Below, in pieces: positions 17,513-26,501 of a stretch of DNA of 64,000 bases. Within the stretch, counting starts at the first letter, position 1. Every line of letters starts with the position of its first letter. Under the pieces are notes generated by a model that was given only the letters and a program-made list of their open reading frames with translations, searched no databases and was not told the DNA's origin. The stretch comes from VRUE01 sp963701265 (lineage in GTDB: Bacteria > Actinomycetota > Thermoleophilia > Solirubrobacterales > 70-9): the NCBI GenBank assembly GCA_963701265.1, contig OY969581.1, forward strand, positions 2,046,001 through 2,110,000. The letters are read 5' to 3'. A program made the position numbers and the translations under genes.

Positions 17513-18745
17513 CTATCCCGCCGCGCGAGTCCGCCGTGCCGCCCGCGCGACCTCGTAGGCCTGCTCGAACTGGGGCACGACCTCGGCCGGGGAGAAATCG
17601 CCGGCGCGACCGTGGGCGGCCGCGCCGAGCCGCTGGCGCAAGTCGGGGTCACCGACCAGCCGCTCGATCGCCGCGGCCAGCGCCGCCGGGTCGGCGGGTG
17701 CCACCAGCAGGCCGGTCTCGCCGTCAATCACGACGTCGCTGAGCCCGCCGATGTCGGAGGCGACGATCGGCTTGCCCGCGGCCGCCGTCTCCAACGCCAC
17801 CAGCCCGAAGGTCTCGGGCAGGATCGAGGGGACGACCGTGAACAGCGAGCGCCGCAGCGCCTCGATCGCGTAGCGGTGCGGCATCGGCCCCAGCGCCACC
17901 ACTCCCGGCAGGCTCGCCACCTCCTCGAGGAAGCAGCGGCCGACCAGGACCAGCGGCGGCGGGTTGCGCAGCGAGCGGTAGGCCTCGGCGAGCACGGCGC
18001 CGCCCTTGTCGAGGGTGACGTCGCCGAAGTAGAGGATGAAGGGCTCACTGGGCAGGCTGGCGAGATGGGGGTCACCGGCCGGCAGCGGCTGCGGCAGCTC
18101 ACGGATCAGGTTGGGGACGACCCGACAGTCATCGGAGAGCTCGAGCCCGCAGCGCACCCGCACCGCCTCGCTGACCGGCAGGAAGACGTCGACGTGGCGG
18201 CGCACCCGTCGCTCCGAGGCGCGGGTGAGCAGCGCAACGCCGGCACCCTTGGCCGGGCTGTAGTAGTCGGCGGCGCAGCTGATGCACTTGCCCCAGCCGG
18301 GGCCGCTGCAGGGAGCACCGTGGTTGAGGAAGCGCTTGGTCGCGCAGACGAGGCCGTAGTCGTGCATCGAGAGCGCCAGTGCCGGGCCGCCGCGACGGTC
18401 GAGCGGCAGGAAGGAGTGCAGGAGCCAGTTGTGGGCGTGGACGACGTCGGGCCGCTGGCGGCGCAGCAGCCGGCGCAGGTCGAGCACGGTCTCGGGGTCG
18501 GGAGCGGGCGGCGCGTGGCGGCGCTCGTTGTCGAGGCTGATCCCCGGCAGCCGGTAGGTGGAGCTGGCCAATCCGTGGACCTCGATCCCGTTCTGGCTCG
18601 GCTCAGCCTCGGGGCCGGGCTGGCTCAGCGTCGCCACCGAAACCTCGTGCCCGCGGGCGACGAGCTCGATGCTGAGGTCCTCGACCACCCGCTCGACGCC
18701 ACCGACGATCGGCGCGTAGGACTGGGCGAGCATCAGGATGCGCAT
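17513..18745 (-). CDS. Family 4 glycosyltransferase with Cys cluster
   Basis: The start is the ATG at 18745, giving MRILMLAQSYAPIVGGVERVVED; an ATG 11 codons upstream is possible. It has GT-B signatures FILYFGDVTLDKGG and ILPETFGLVALETAAAGKPIVASD with the E-x7-E pair. The four-cysteine segment (CATKRFLNHGAPCSGPGW, KCISCAADYY) matches the GT4 at 889-2133, indicating a shared subfamily. It probably forms a unit with the flippase. About 410 residues. Confidence 0.88.
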   Translation of the reverse strand: MRILMLAQSYAPIVGGVERVVEDLSIELVARGHEVSVATLSQPGPEAEPSQNGIEVHGLASSTYRLPGISLDNERRHAPPAPDPETVLDLRRLLRRQRPDVVHAHNWLLHSFLPLDRRGGPALALSMHDYGLVCATKRFLNHGAPCSGPGWGKCISCAADYYSPAKGAGVALLTRASERRVRRHVDVFLPVSEAVRVRCGLELSDDCRVVPNLIRELPQPLPAGDPHLASLPSEPFILYFGDVTLDKGGAVLAEAYRSLRNPPPLVLVGRCFLEEVASLPGVVALGPMPHRYAIEALRRSLFTVVPSILPETFGLVALETAAAGKPIVASDIGGLSDVVIDGETGLLVAPADPAALAAAIERLVGDPDLRQRLGAAAHGRAGDFSPAEVVPQFEQAYEVARAARRTRAAG

Positions 18746-18792
18746 CGACCCCGCCGATCGTAGCGTCCCCACCTGCATGCCAGAATCGCCCC

Positions 18793-20886
18793 GTGGCCGC
18801 TGCCTCTGCGCATCAAGTCGATTCCAGGACGCCTTCGATTTCGGTGCTGATCTGCGCCTATACGCCCGATCGGCTCGACGTACTCTCGCAGGCGATCGAG
18901 TCGGTCCGCGCCCAGTCGGTTGCCGCGCACGAGATCGTGCTCTGCGTCGACCACTCGCCGGAGCTGCTGGCCGAGGCGCGGCGCCGCTGGCCCGAGCTTC
19001 ACCTGCTCGAGAACCGCGAGGAGCAGGGACTTTCCGGCGCGCGCAACAGCGGCGTCGCCGAGTGCAGCGGTGAGGTCGTCGCCTTCCTCGACGACGACGC
19101 GCTCGCCGCCCCGGACTGGCTCGAGCGCATCGGCGAGGCCTACCGCGACCCCGACGTCCTCGGCGCCGGCGGCACCGTCCGCCCCGCCTGGGTCGAGGGC
19201 AAGCCGGCCTGGTTTCCACCCGAGTTCGACTGGGTGGTCGGCTGCACCCACTCCGGCATGCCGCAACAGCGCGAAGCGGTGCGCAACCTGGTCGGCGCCA
19301 ACATGTCGCTGCGCCGCGAGGTCCTGGTCGAGCTCGGCGGCTTCCGCCACGAGCTGGGTCGGGTCGGCACGATCCCCGCCGGCTGCGAGGAGACCGACCT
19401 CTGCATCCGCGTCAGCCAGCGCTGGCCCGAGGGCAAGATCCTCTACGACCCCGCCGCGGCGGTCGACCACTTCGTCCCCGCCGGCCGCGGCACCCGCCAG
19501 TACTTCACCTCGCGCTGTCGCGGCGAGGGGCGCTCGAAGGCCGTGCTCGCCGGCCTCGTCGGCAGCGACTCGGGGCTGGAAGCCGAGCGCACCTACACCA
19601 GCCGCACGCTGCCGCTGGGCGTGCTGCGCGGCCTCGGCGACGCCCTGCGCGGGGACCCCAGCGGCCTCAGCCGCGCCGCGATGATCGTCGTCGGCCTCTT
19701 CACGACCACCACCGGCTACCTCTCCGGCGGCCGCGAGCGCCGCCGGCTCGAAAAGCGCCGCGAGGCGGAGGGCAGCCAGGGGAGCGGCAGCCCGCGGGTG
19801 CTGACGGTCACGCCCCTCAGCCCCCTCCACCAGGGCGGGGTCGAGCGCCACGTGATGGAAGTCAGCCGCCGCATCGCCGCCGCCGGCGCCGAGGCCGAGG
19901 TGCTCTGCACCGAACCCGGCGGACCGAAGCTGCAGGAGGAGGAGCGCGAGGGGGTCAAGATCCGCACCGTGCGGGCCTGGCCCGCCAACCGCGACTGGTG
20001 CCTGGCACCGCGGATCTGGCGCGAGATGTCGCGCCAGCCCTGGGACGTGGTCCACGTCCAGTCCTACCACACGTTCGTGGCGCCGCTGGCCATGTTGCGC
20101 GGGCTCTTGCTCGGCATTCCCTACGTCGTCACCTTCCACGGCGGCGGCCACTCCTCCGACGCGCGCAACAAGGTGCGCGGCCTGCAGCGCGCCCTGCTGC
20201 GACCGCTGCTGAAGCGGGCGGCACGCCTCGTCGCCGTCGCCCGCTTCGAGATCGAGGAGTACGGCGGCGAGCTCGGCATCCCGCCCGAGCAGTTCGCCCT
20301 GATCCCCAACGGCACCGACCTCGCCTTCTCCGACGCCGGCAGCGGCAACGGCCACCAGCCCGAGGGGCCGCCGGCGATCGCCTCGATCGGCAGGCTGGAG
20401 CGTTACAAGGGGCATCACCGTGTGATCGACGCTTTCCCCTATGTATTGAATAGTGAACCCGAGGCGCGGCTTTTCGTCGTCGGCACCGGGCCCTACGAAG
20501 GGGCGTTGCGCAAGCAGGCGCAGGAGCTGGGGATCGAGGACAGGGTCGAGTTCACCAGCACCCCGCCCGACCAGCCGATGGCGATGGCAGAACTCTTGCA
20601 GCGGGTCTCGCTGGTCGTCCTGATGAGCGATTTCGAGACCCACCCGCTGGTCGCACTGGAGGCGGCGGCGGCGGGACGGCGCCTGCTCGTCGCGGATGCC
20701 AGCGGCCTCGCCGAGATCGCTGCGGACGGCTTCGCCCGGGCGATCCCACTCGACGAAAGCGCCGAGGGCATCGGTGCGGCGGTGATCGAGGAGCTCGGCA
20801 AGCCGCCGCAGACGAAGCGGCCGCAGCTCACCTCCTGGGACGAGTGCGCCGACGAGCTGCTGGCGCTCTACCGCTCGCTGGCCTGA
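18793..20886 (+). CDS. GT2-GT4 bifunctional glycosyltransferase
   Basis: GTG start at 18793, divergent from the GT4 on the other strand. The 697-residue protein has an N-terminal GT2 domain (ISVLICAYTPDRLDVLSQAI, AFLDDDALAAPDWL, CEETDLCIRVS). A hydrophobic stretch near residue 300 (AAMIVVGLFTTTTGYLSGG) and a linker follow. The C-terminal GT4 domain starts near residue 335 (VLTVTPLSPLHQGGVERH) and includes IASIGRLERYKGHHRVI and SDFETHPLVALEAAAAGRR. Two sequential sugar additions by one chain are likely. It is the last synthetic gene before the secreted glycosidases. Confidence 0.87.
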   Translation: MAAASAHQVDSRTPSISVLICAYTPDRLDVLSQAIESVRAQSVAAHEIVLCVDHSPELLAEARRRWPELHLLENREEQGLSGARNSGVAECSGEVVAFLDDDALAAPDWLERIGEAYRDPDVLGAGGTVRPAWVEGKPAWFPPEFDWVVGCTHSGMPQQREAVRNLVGANMSLRREVLVELGGFRHELGRVGTIPAGCEETDLCIRVSQRWPEGKILYDPAAAVDHFVPAGRGTRQYFTSRCRGEGRSKAVLAGLVGSDSGLEAERTYTSRTLPLGVLRGLGDALRGDPSGLSRAAMIVVGLFTTTTGYLSGGRERRRLEKRREAEGSQGSGSPRVLTVTPLSPLHQGGVERHVMEVSRRIAAAGAEAEVLCTEPGGPKLQEEEREGVKIRTVRAWPANRDWCLAPRIWREMSRQPWDVVHVQSYHTFVAPLAMLRGLLLGIPYVVTFHGGGHSSDARNKVRGLQRALLRPLLKRAARLVAVARFEIEEYGGELGIPPEQFALIPNGTDLAFSDAGSGNGHQPEGPPAIASIGRLERYKGHHRVIDAFPYVLNSEPEARLFVVGTGPYEGALRKQAQELGIEDRVEFTSTPPDQPMAMAELLQRVSLVVLMSDFETHPLVALEAAAAGRRLLVADASGLAEIAADGFARAIPLDESAEGIGAAVIEELGKPPQTKRPQLTSWDECADELLALYRSLA

Positions 20887-20900
20887 ACACCGGCCGACCG

Positions 20901-20912
20901 GGACAAACGTCC
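20901..20912. promoter_or_regulatory. Shared dyad motif upstream of first GH26-like gene
   Basis: GGACAAACGTCC is a four-base dyad (GGAC/GTCC) around AAAC. The same box, with at most two changes, is found upstream of the second and third GH26-like genes and in the diguanylate-cyclase/YyaL intergenic region. It is 56 bases before the ATG. The role is inferred: an operator or alternative-sigma element. Confidence 0.5.
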
Positions 20913-20967
20913 AGTCCGGTCCAGGCAGGACTGGAGGACCGCGCGCAGAGGTCGATCACCCCTCTGC

Positions 20968-22377
20968 ATGGCCGCACTGCTTTCCAACGATCGCCTCCGC
21001 AATGCCCTCCTCGGCCTCGTCGCCCTGCTGGCCGCCACGGCGTTCTCAGCCGCGAGCGTCGCCCCGGCGCAGGGCGCTGCGCGGGCCGCCTCCAGCTGCA
21101 AGCAGGGACGGGCGGCGGCTGAGGGAGGCCCCGCCTGCAGGCGCGCCTCCGCTTCGAAAGCGCGGAATGTCCGCAGCAGCCGGCGCAAGGGCCACAGTCG
21201 CCCCGAAAAGCCGGCGGCGCCGGCGGCGACCCCCACCGCGCCGCAGCCGACCCCCACCCCCGAGCCCGAGCCGACTCCGGCGCCCGCGCCGAGCCCGCAA
21301 GAACCGACTCCGGCTCCGGAGCAGCCCGCTCCCAGCCCGGAACCGACTCCCGCACCAACCCCTGAACCCACCCCGGCGCCCGCGCCCGCCCCGACTCCCG
21401 CCGCCTCCTCGATCTACTGGGGCGCCTGGATCGGCAAGCAGCTGACCGGCGACCAGCCCCCCTGGGAAATGGGCGCGGCCAGCAGGTTCGAGGAAATGGC
21501 GGGCAAGAAGCTCTCGATCATCAACTTCTCCGCCCCCTTCGCCAAGTGCCCGACCTCCGGCGGCTCCTGCAGCTTCTACAACTTCCCGACCAACGAGATG
21601 AACACGATCCGCGCCCACGGCTCGATCCCCTCCTACAGCTGGGCCTCGCAGTCGATCCCCTCGACCACCAACGAGCCCAACTTCCAGCTCGCCGACGTGA
21701 TCGCCGGCACCTACGACTCCTACATCCGCAAGTTCGCCGAATCGGCCAAGGCCTGGGGCCACCCCTTCTTCCTCCGCTTCAACTGGGAGATGAACGGGCG
21801 CTGGTTCCCCTGGTCGGAGGGCGTCAACGGCAACAAATCGGGCGAGTTCGTCACCGCCTGGCGCCACGTGCACGACATCTTCACCGCGGTCGGTGCCACC
21901 AACGCGACCTGGATCTGGTGCCCCAACATCGATCCGAACGGCGAATTCCTCAACCTCGCCAGCCAGTACCCCGGCGACAAATACGTCGACTGGACCGGGC
22001 TCGACGGCTACAACTGGGGCACCAACCCGGCCAAGCCCGACCGCTGGCGCAGCTTCGATCAGCTCTACAAGTCGACCTACGACAAGATCACCGCCTCGAT
22101 CGCTCCCACCAAGCCGCTGATGATCAGCGAGATCGGCTCGACCGAGTACGGCGGGTCGAAGGCCGCCTGGATCCAGGACGCCCTGGCGAAGATCCCGGCC
22201 AGCTACCCGAAGATCCGCGGCCTGCTCTGGTTCGAGCAGTTCGACGACGGCATGGACTGGCCAATCGAGACCTCGAGCAGCGCCACCAGCGCCTTCGCCG
22301 CCGGGATCAAAAACCCGGCCTACGCAGGCAACCAGTTCGGCTCGCTCGCCTCCGGCCCGATCCAGGCCACCGGCTGA
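20968..22377 (+). CDS. Secreted GH26-like glycosidase 1
   Basis: ATG at 20968. A hydrophobic signal segment (ALLGLVALLAATAFSAASVA) is followed by a basic stretch and a long Pro/Thr/Glu linker (residues about 85-145). The catalytic domain begins SIYWGAWIG. By analogy with GH26, the acid/base is E274 in FNWEMNG and the nucleophile E388 in ISEIGSTE. GH26 members cleave mannans and related beta-glycans; this is a divergent branch and the substrate is unproven. It is the first of five tandem paralogues. Confidence 0.82.
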   Translation: MAALLSNDRLRNALLGLVALLAATAFSAASVAPAQGAARAASSCKQGRAAAEGGPACRRASASKARNVRSSRRKGHSRPEKPAAPAATPTAPQPTPTPEPEPTPAPAPSPQEPTPAPEQPAPSPEPTPAPTPEPTPAPAPAPTPAASSIYWGAWIGKQLTGDQPPWEMGAASRFEEMAGKKLSIINFSAPFAKCPTSGGSCSFYNFPTNEMNTIRAHGSIPSYSWASQSIPSTTNEPNFQLADVIAGTYDSYIRKFAESAKAWGHPFFLRFNWEMNGRWFPWSEGVNGNKSGEFVTAWRHVHDIFTAVGATNATWIWCPNIDPNGEFLNLASQYPGDKYVDWTGLDGYNWGTNPAKPDRWRSFDQLYKSTYDKITASIAPTKPLMISEIGSTEYGGSKAAWIQDALAKIPASYPKIRGLLWFEQFDDGMDWPIETSSSATSAFAAGIKNPAYAGNQFGSLASGPIQATG

Positions 22378-22432
22378 CGTTCGCCCCGGGCCAGAGCCAC
22401 AGCGCCTCGGCCCGCTCTTGTCAACGTCAATC

Positions 22433-22444
22433 GAACAAACGTCC
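22433..22444. promoter_or_regulatory. Shared dyad motif upstream of second GH26-like gene
   Basis: GAACAAACGTCC, one base different from the box before the first paralogue, 51 bases before the GTG start. The conserved distance and orientation support a common regulator for these genes. The role is inferred. Confidence 0.5.
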
Positions 22445-22494
22445 AATAGATCTTGCAAGGCTGAATCGGGGCCCCATCGAGCCGATGGCTGGGG

Positions 22495-23724
22495 GTGCCA
22501 ATTCAGCCCCGACACCTCCTCCTCGCCGTCCTCGTCGCGCTTGCCGCCCTGCTGACGGGCACCACGTTCGCCCTGGCAACCGAGCAGGCAAGCGCCCGCG
22601 GCGTCCACACCGGCCTCAGCAGCGCCCGCAAGCTGGCCAAGCCGAACCGCTGCTCGAAGCAGCTGCCGGCGCGCCGGGCCCGCACGATGTCGCGCCCCCA
22701 GCGTCGCCAGCTGATTCGCCGCCGCCAGCGTGGCTGCCAGCCCGCCCAGGCCAGCGGCGTCGGCGCGCCGCTCTACTGGGGGGCGACGATCGGTGACCAG
22801 ATCACCGGCGAGCAGGCCCCCTGGGACATGGACGCGGTCTCCCGTTTCGAGGGCATGGCCGGCAAGGGCGTCTCGATGGTCAACTTCTTCGCTCCCTTCG
22901 CCAACTGCGGCGGCTCCAAGTGCTCCTACTACAAGTTCCCCGGCGACGTGATGGAAGACATCCGCGAGCACGGCTCGATCCCGGTCTTCAGCTGGAGCTC
23001 GCAGTCGATCCCCTCCAGCCTCAACGAGCCCGACTTCCAGCTCGGCGACGTGATCGCCGGCACCTACGACTCCTTCATCCGCGAATTCGCCGAAGACTCC
23101 CGCGACTGGGGCCACCCCTTCTTCCTCCGTTTCAACTGGGAGATGAACGGCAACTGGTTCCCCTGGTCGGAGGGCGTCAACGGCAACAACCCCGGCGAGT
23201 ACGTCGCCGCCTGGCGCCACGTGCACGACATCTTCAGCGCCGTCGGCGCCGACAACGTCAGCTGGGTCTGGTGCCCGAACGTCGACCCCGGCCACAAGCT
23301 GCAGAGCGGCCTTGCCTCGAACTACCCCGGCGACGAGTACGTCGACTGGACCGGCCTCGACGGCTACAACTGGGGCCCGAGCAAGGGCGGTTGGACCAGC
23401 TTCTCCGACCTCTACAGCACCACCTACCGCGAGATCACCGAGACGGTCGCTCCCGGCAAGCCGCTGATGATCGGCGAGATGGGCGCGACCGAGAACGGCG
23501 GCTCGAAGGCGAGCTGGATCAGCGAGGCGCTGGCTGAAATTCCCACCGCCTTCCCCAACATCCGCGCGATGCTCTGGTTCGACACCTTCGACGACGGCAT
23601 GGACTGGCCGATCGAGACCTCTGCCAGCGCCACCGGCGCTTTTGCCGCCGGAGTCGGCGCCCCGGCCTTCCAGAGCAACTCCTACGCCGACCTGCCCGCC
23701 GGCGCGATCGCCCCGCCTGCCTGA
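22495..23724 (+). CDS. Secreted GH26-like glycosidase 2
   Basis: GTG start at 22495; an overlapping ATG at 22484 is out of frame. The product has a signal segment (LLLAVLVALAALLTGTTFALA), a strongly basic linker rich in Arg/Lys with two cysteines (RRARTMSRPQRR region), then LYWGATIGDQITGEQAPWD. The acid/base is E216 (FNWEMNG) and the nucleophile E328 (IGEMGATE). 409 residues. It lacks the proline linker of paralogue 1. Otherwise the catalytic domain is very similar. Confidence 0.82.
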   Translation: MPIQPRHLLLAVLVALAALLTGTTFALATEQASARGVHTGLSSARKLAKPNRCSKQLPARRARTMSRPQRRQLIRRRQRGCQPAQASGVGAPLYWGATIGDQITGEQAPWDMDAVSRFEGMAGKGVSMVNFFAPFANCGGSKCSYYKFPGDVMEDIREHGSIPVFSWSSQSIPSSLNEPDFQLGDVIAGTYDSFIREFAEDSRDWGHPFFLRFNWEMNGNWFPWSEGVNGNNPGEYVAAWRHVHDIFSAVGADNVSWVWCPNVDPGHKLQSGLASNYPGDEYVDWTGLDGYNWGPSKGGWTSFSDLYSTTYREITETVAPGKPLMIGEMGATENGGSKASWISEALAEIPTAFPNIRAMLWFDTFDDGMDWPIETSASATGAFAAGVGAPAFQSNSYADLPAGAIAPPA

Positions 23725-23731
23725 GCCGACT

Positions 23732-23743
23732 GGACGTTTGTCC
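23732..23743. promoter_or_regulatory. Shared dyad motif upstream of third GH26-like gene
   Basis: GGACGTTTGTCC is the reverse complement of the box before the first paralogue, placed 36 bases before the TTG start. It is followed by TAGACT, a possible -10 hexamer, at 23744-23749. The role is inferred. Confidence 0.5.
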
Positions 23744-23779
23744 TAGACTGCTCTCTCCCAAGCAGGAGGAGAGGGCAGC

Positions 23780-25195
23780 TTGCGGCTTCGGTCCCCAGCA
23801 CAGATCGCCAGCATCCTTCTCGTCGCTTGTGCGTTCTGCCTGGTCGGCGGTGCGCTGGCAGCGGGGGGAGGAACAAAGAAACAAGGTCCGCGCCTCAGCG
23901 GCGCCAGCGTCGACCAGCAGAAGCTGGTCCAGCGCCACCGTGCCCGCGCCAAGCAGCGCGCGACCCTCGCCCGCCACCATCGCAAGCGCGGGGCCCGGCC
24001 GCCGCTGGGTAAGTCAAAGACGGTCCGCCGAGCGCCGCGCAGAGGCTTGGCCGCCCGGGTAGCGGTGGGCGCAAGGCACGATGCGAGTGAGACCACGGCC
24101 GCGGTCGTCGAGCCACAGGTACCGACCGCGGCGACGATGACAACCTCCAACTCGAATCCATCTTCACCCGCCACCCCAGGCGCACCGATCAGCTTGCCCA
24201 ACCCCACCCCACCCGGCGAGAGCGCTGCGCCAGCGCTCTACTGGGGAGCCTCGATCGGCAGCCAGCTGACCGGCGTGCAGGCACCGTGGGACATGGGAGC
24301 GGTGACCAGGTTCGAGCAGATCGCCGGCAAGCAGGTCTCGTTGGTCAACTTCTTCGCCCCCTTCGCCAACTGCGCCTCGACCCCGTGCTCGTTCTACCCC
24401 TTCCCGACCGGGCCGATGGAAAGGATCCGCACCTACGGCGCGATCCCGGTCTTCAGCTGGAGCTCGCAGTCGATCCCCTCGAGTCGGGTCGAGCCCGACT
24501 TCCAGCTCTCCGACGTGATCGCCGGCAGCTACGACGCCTACATCCGCGAATTCGCCGAAGACGCCCGCGACTGGGGGCATCCCTTCTTCCTGCGCTTCAA
24601 CTGGGAGATGAACGGCACCTGGTTCCCCTGGTCCGAGGGGGTCAACGGCAACCAACCCGGCGAGTTCGTCGCCGCCTGGCGTCACGTGCACGACATCTTC
24701 GGCGCGGTCGGCGCCGACAACGTGACCTGGGTCTGGTGCCCAAACGTCGATCCCGATGGCCTCTTCCACGACCTCGGCTCGCTCTATCCCGGCGACGCCT
24801 ACGTCGACTGGACCGGTCTCGACGGCTACAACTGGGGCCTCAACCCGGCCAAGCCCGACCGCTGGCGCAGCTTCAACGAGCTCTTCAGCACGACCTACAG
24901 CCGCGTCGCCGACCTGGTCGCGCCGAGCAAGCCGATGCTGATCGGCGAGATCGGCTCCACCGAGCAGGGTGGCTCGAAGGCGAACTGGATCGAAGAAGCG
25001 CTGACCGCGATCCCCACCAGCTACCCCAAGATCCGCGGCCTGCTCTGGTTCGACACCTACGACGACGGCATGGACTGGCCGATCGAGACCTCGGCCAGCT
25101 CGGCCGGGGCCTTCGCCGAGGCGATCCAAAGCCCCGCCTACGTCGCCGAAGGGGAACCCGAACTGAGCGAAGGGGCGATTACGCCTCCAGATTGA
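23780..25195 (+). CDS. Secreted GH26-like glycosidase 3
   Basis: A TTG start at 23780 is preferred because the strong ribosome-binding site AGGAGGAGAGGG ends seven bases upstream. A signal segment (SILLVACAFCLVGGALAAG) leads to a long basic and Ser/Thr-rich linker, then LYWGASIGSQLTGVQAPWD. The acid/base is E276 (FNWEMNG) and the nucleophile E390 (IGEIGSTE). 471 residues. Paralogous to its neighbours. Confidence 0.8.
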   Translation: MRLRSPAQIASILLVACAFCLVGGALAAGGGTKKQGPRLSGASVDQQKLVQRHRARAKQRATLARHHRKRGARPPLGKSKTVRRAPRRGLAARVAVGARHDASETTAAVVEPQVPTAATMTTSNSNPSSPATPGAPISLPNPTPPGESAAPALYWGASIGSQLTGVQAPWDMGAVTRFEQIAGKQVSLVNFFAPFANCASTPCSFYPFPTGPMERIRTYGAIPVFSWSSQSIPSSRVEPDFQLSDVIAGSYDAYIREFAEDARDWGHPFFLRFNWEMNGTWFPWSEGVNGNQPGEFVAAWRHVHDIFGAVGADNVTWVWCPNVDPDGLFHDLGSLYPGDAYVDWTGLDGYNWGLNPAKPDRWRSFNELFSTTYSRVADLVAPSKPMLIGEIGSTEQGGSKANWIEEALTAIPTSYPKIRGLLWFDTYDDGMDWPIETSASSAGAFAEAIQSPAYVAEGEPELSEGAITPPD

Positions 25196-25279
25196 TCGGC
25201 GCGCCGGTTGCATCCGCGCCGAATGCATTTATTTGGGGCGAACGACGCCCTTTCCTAAACTCCGCCCGCCTCGCAGCCG

Positions 25280-26413
25280 ATGGACATGAGAATGCGAATC
25301 CGCCGAACCACCTCAACCGTCCTGCCGGGCCTGCTCGCCCTGGCCATTGCCCTCTTCGTTCTCCTCCCCGCAGCCGCCTCGGCCGCCCAGCACAAGTCCC
25401 CCGCGCGCCACAAGGCGGCGGCCAAGAAGAAGCAGCGGCCGCTCTACTGGGGCGCCTGGATCGGCGACCAGCTGACCGGGGAAGAACCGCCCTGGGACAT
25501 GTCCGCGGTTTCGCAGTTCGAAGGGCTGGTCGGAAAGGGCCTCTCCCTCGTCGCCCTCGGCTCGCCCTTCGCCGATTGCACGTCCTCACCCTGCAACTTC
25601 TACGACTTCCCCACGACGGCGATGAACAACGTCCACAACTACGGCGCGATCCCCTTCTTCAACTGGGCGTCGCAGGCGACCTCCTCGGACCCCTCGGGCG
25701 CGACCGTGATGCCGGACTTCCAGCTCGGCGACGTGATCGCCGGCACCTATGACTCCTACATCCGCGAGTTCGCCGAATCGGCGCGCAACTGGGGGCACGC
25801 CTTCTTCCTCCGCTACGACTGGGAGATGAACGGCAACTGGTTCCCCTGGGGCGAGACGATCAACGGCAACAACCCCGGCGAGTACGTCGCCGCCTGGCGC
25901 CACGTGCACGACATCTTCAGCTCCGTCGGCGCCACCAACGCGACCTGGGTCTGGTGCCCCTACGCCGAGGTCGACCGTCACTTCGCCGATCTGGCGCCGC
26001 TCTACCCCGGTGACGAATACGTCGACTGGACCTGCATGGACGGGTTCAACTGGGGCAGCAACCCGACCAACCCCCACACCTGGAAGGGCTTCAAGGACAT
26101 CTTCACGCCGACCTACAACAAACTGGTCAAGCAGATCGCACCGAGCAAGCCAATTGTCCTCGCCGAGATGGCCTCGACCGGGCACGGCCGCGCCAAGGCG
26201 AAGTGGATCCAGGACATGTTCGACCAACTGCGCACCAACTTCCGCCGCATCCGCGGCCTGATCTGGTTCGACCAGGTCGACCGCGGCGTCGATTGGCCAC
26301 TGGAGACCTCGCCCGCGGCGGCCCGCGCTTTCTCCAAGGGAATTCGCAAGCGGCACTTCAAGGGCAACGGTCAGGCAGCGGTAGCGGCAAGCCCAATCCG
26401 GCCCCCCGGGTGA
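25280..26413 (+). CDS. Secreted GH26-like glycosidase 4
   Basis: ATG at 25280; a nearby ATG at 25286 is also possible. The signal segment is LLALAIALFVLLPAAASA and the linker is short (about 20 residues, Lys-rich) before LYWGAWIGDQLTGEEPPWD. The acid/base is E182 (YDWEMNG) and the nucleophile E296 (LAEMASTG). The insertion SSDPSGATVMPD is absent in copies 1-3. 377 residues. No GGAC-AAAC-GTCC box is seen upstream. Confidence 0.8.
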   Translation: MDMRMRIRRTTSTVLPGLLALAIALFVLLPAAASAAQHKSPARHKAAAKKKQRPLYWGAWIGDQLTGEEPPWDMSAVSQFEGLVGKGLSLVALGSPFADCTSSPCNFYDFPTTAMNNVHNYGAIPFFNWASQATSSDPSGATVMPDFQLGDVIAGTYDSYIREFAESARNWGHAFFLRYDWEMNGNWFPWGETINGNNPGEYVAAWRHVHDIFSSVGATNATWVWCPYAEVDRHFADLAPLYPGDEYVDWTCMDGFNWGSNPTNPHTWKGFKDIFTPTYNKLVKQIAPSKPIVLAEMASTGHGRAKAKWIQDMFDQLRTNFRRIRGLIWFDQVDRGVDWPLETSPAAARAFSKGIRKRHFKGNGQAAVAASPIRPPG

Positions 26414-26501
26414 TCGGAACGGCTTTGGCTTCCGTACCGAAAGGTACTTGCCAGATACTCGAACGCAGAAGCTAAGCCGGGTAGCTGGGGTTAATACGAC
26501 T

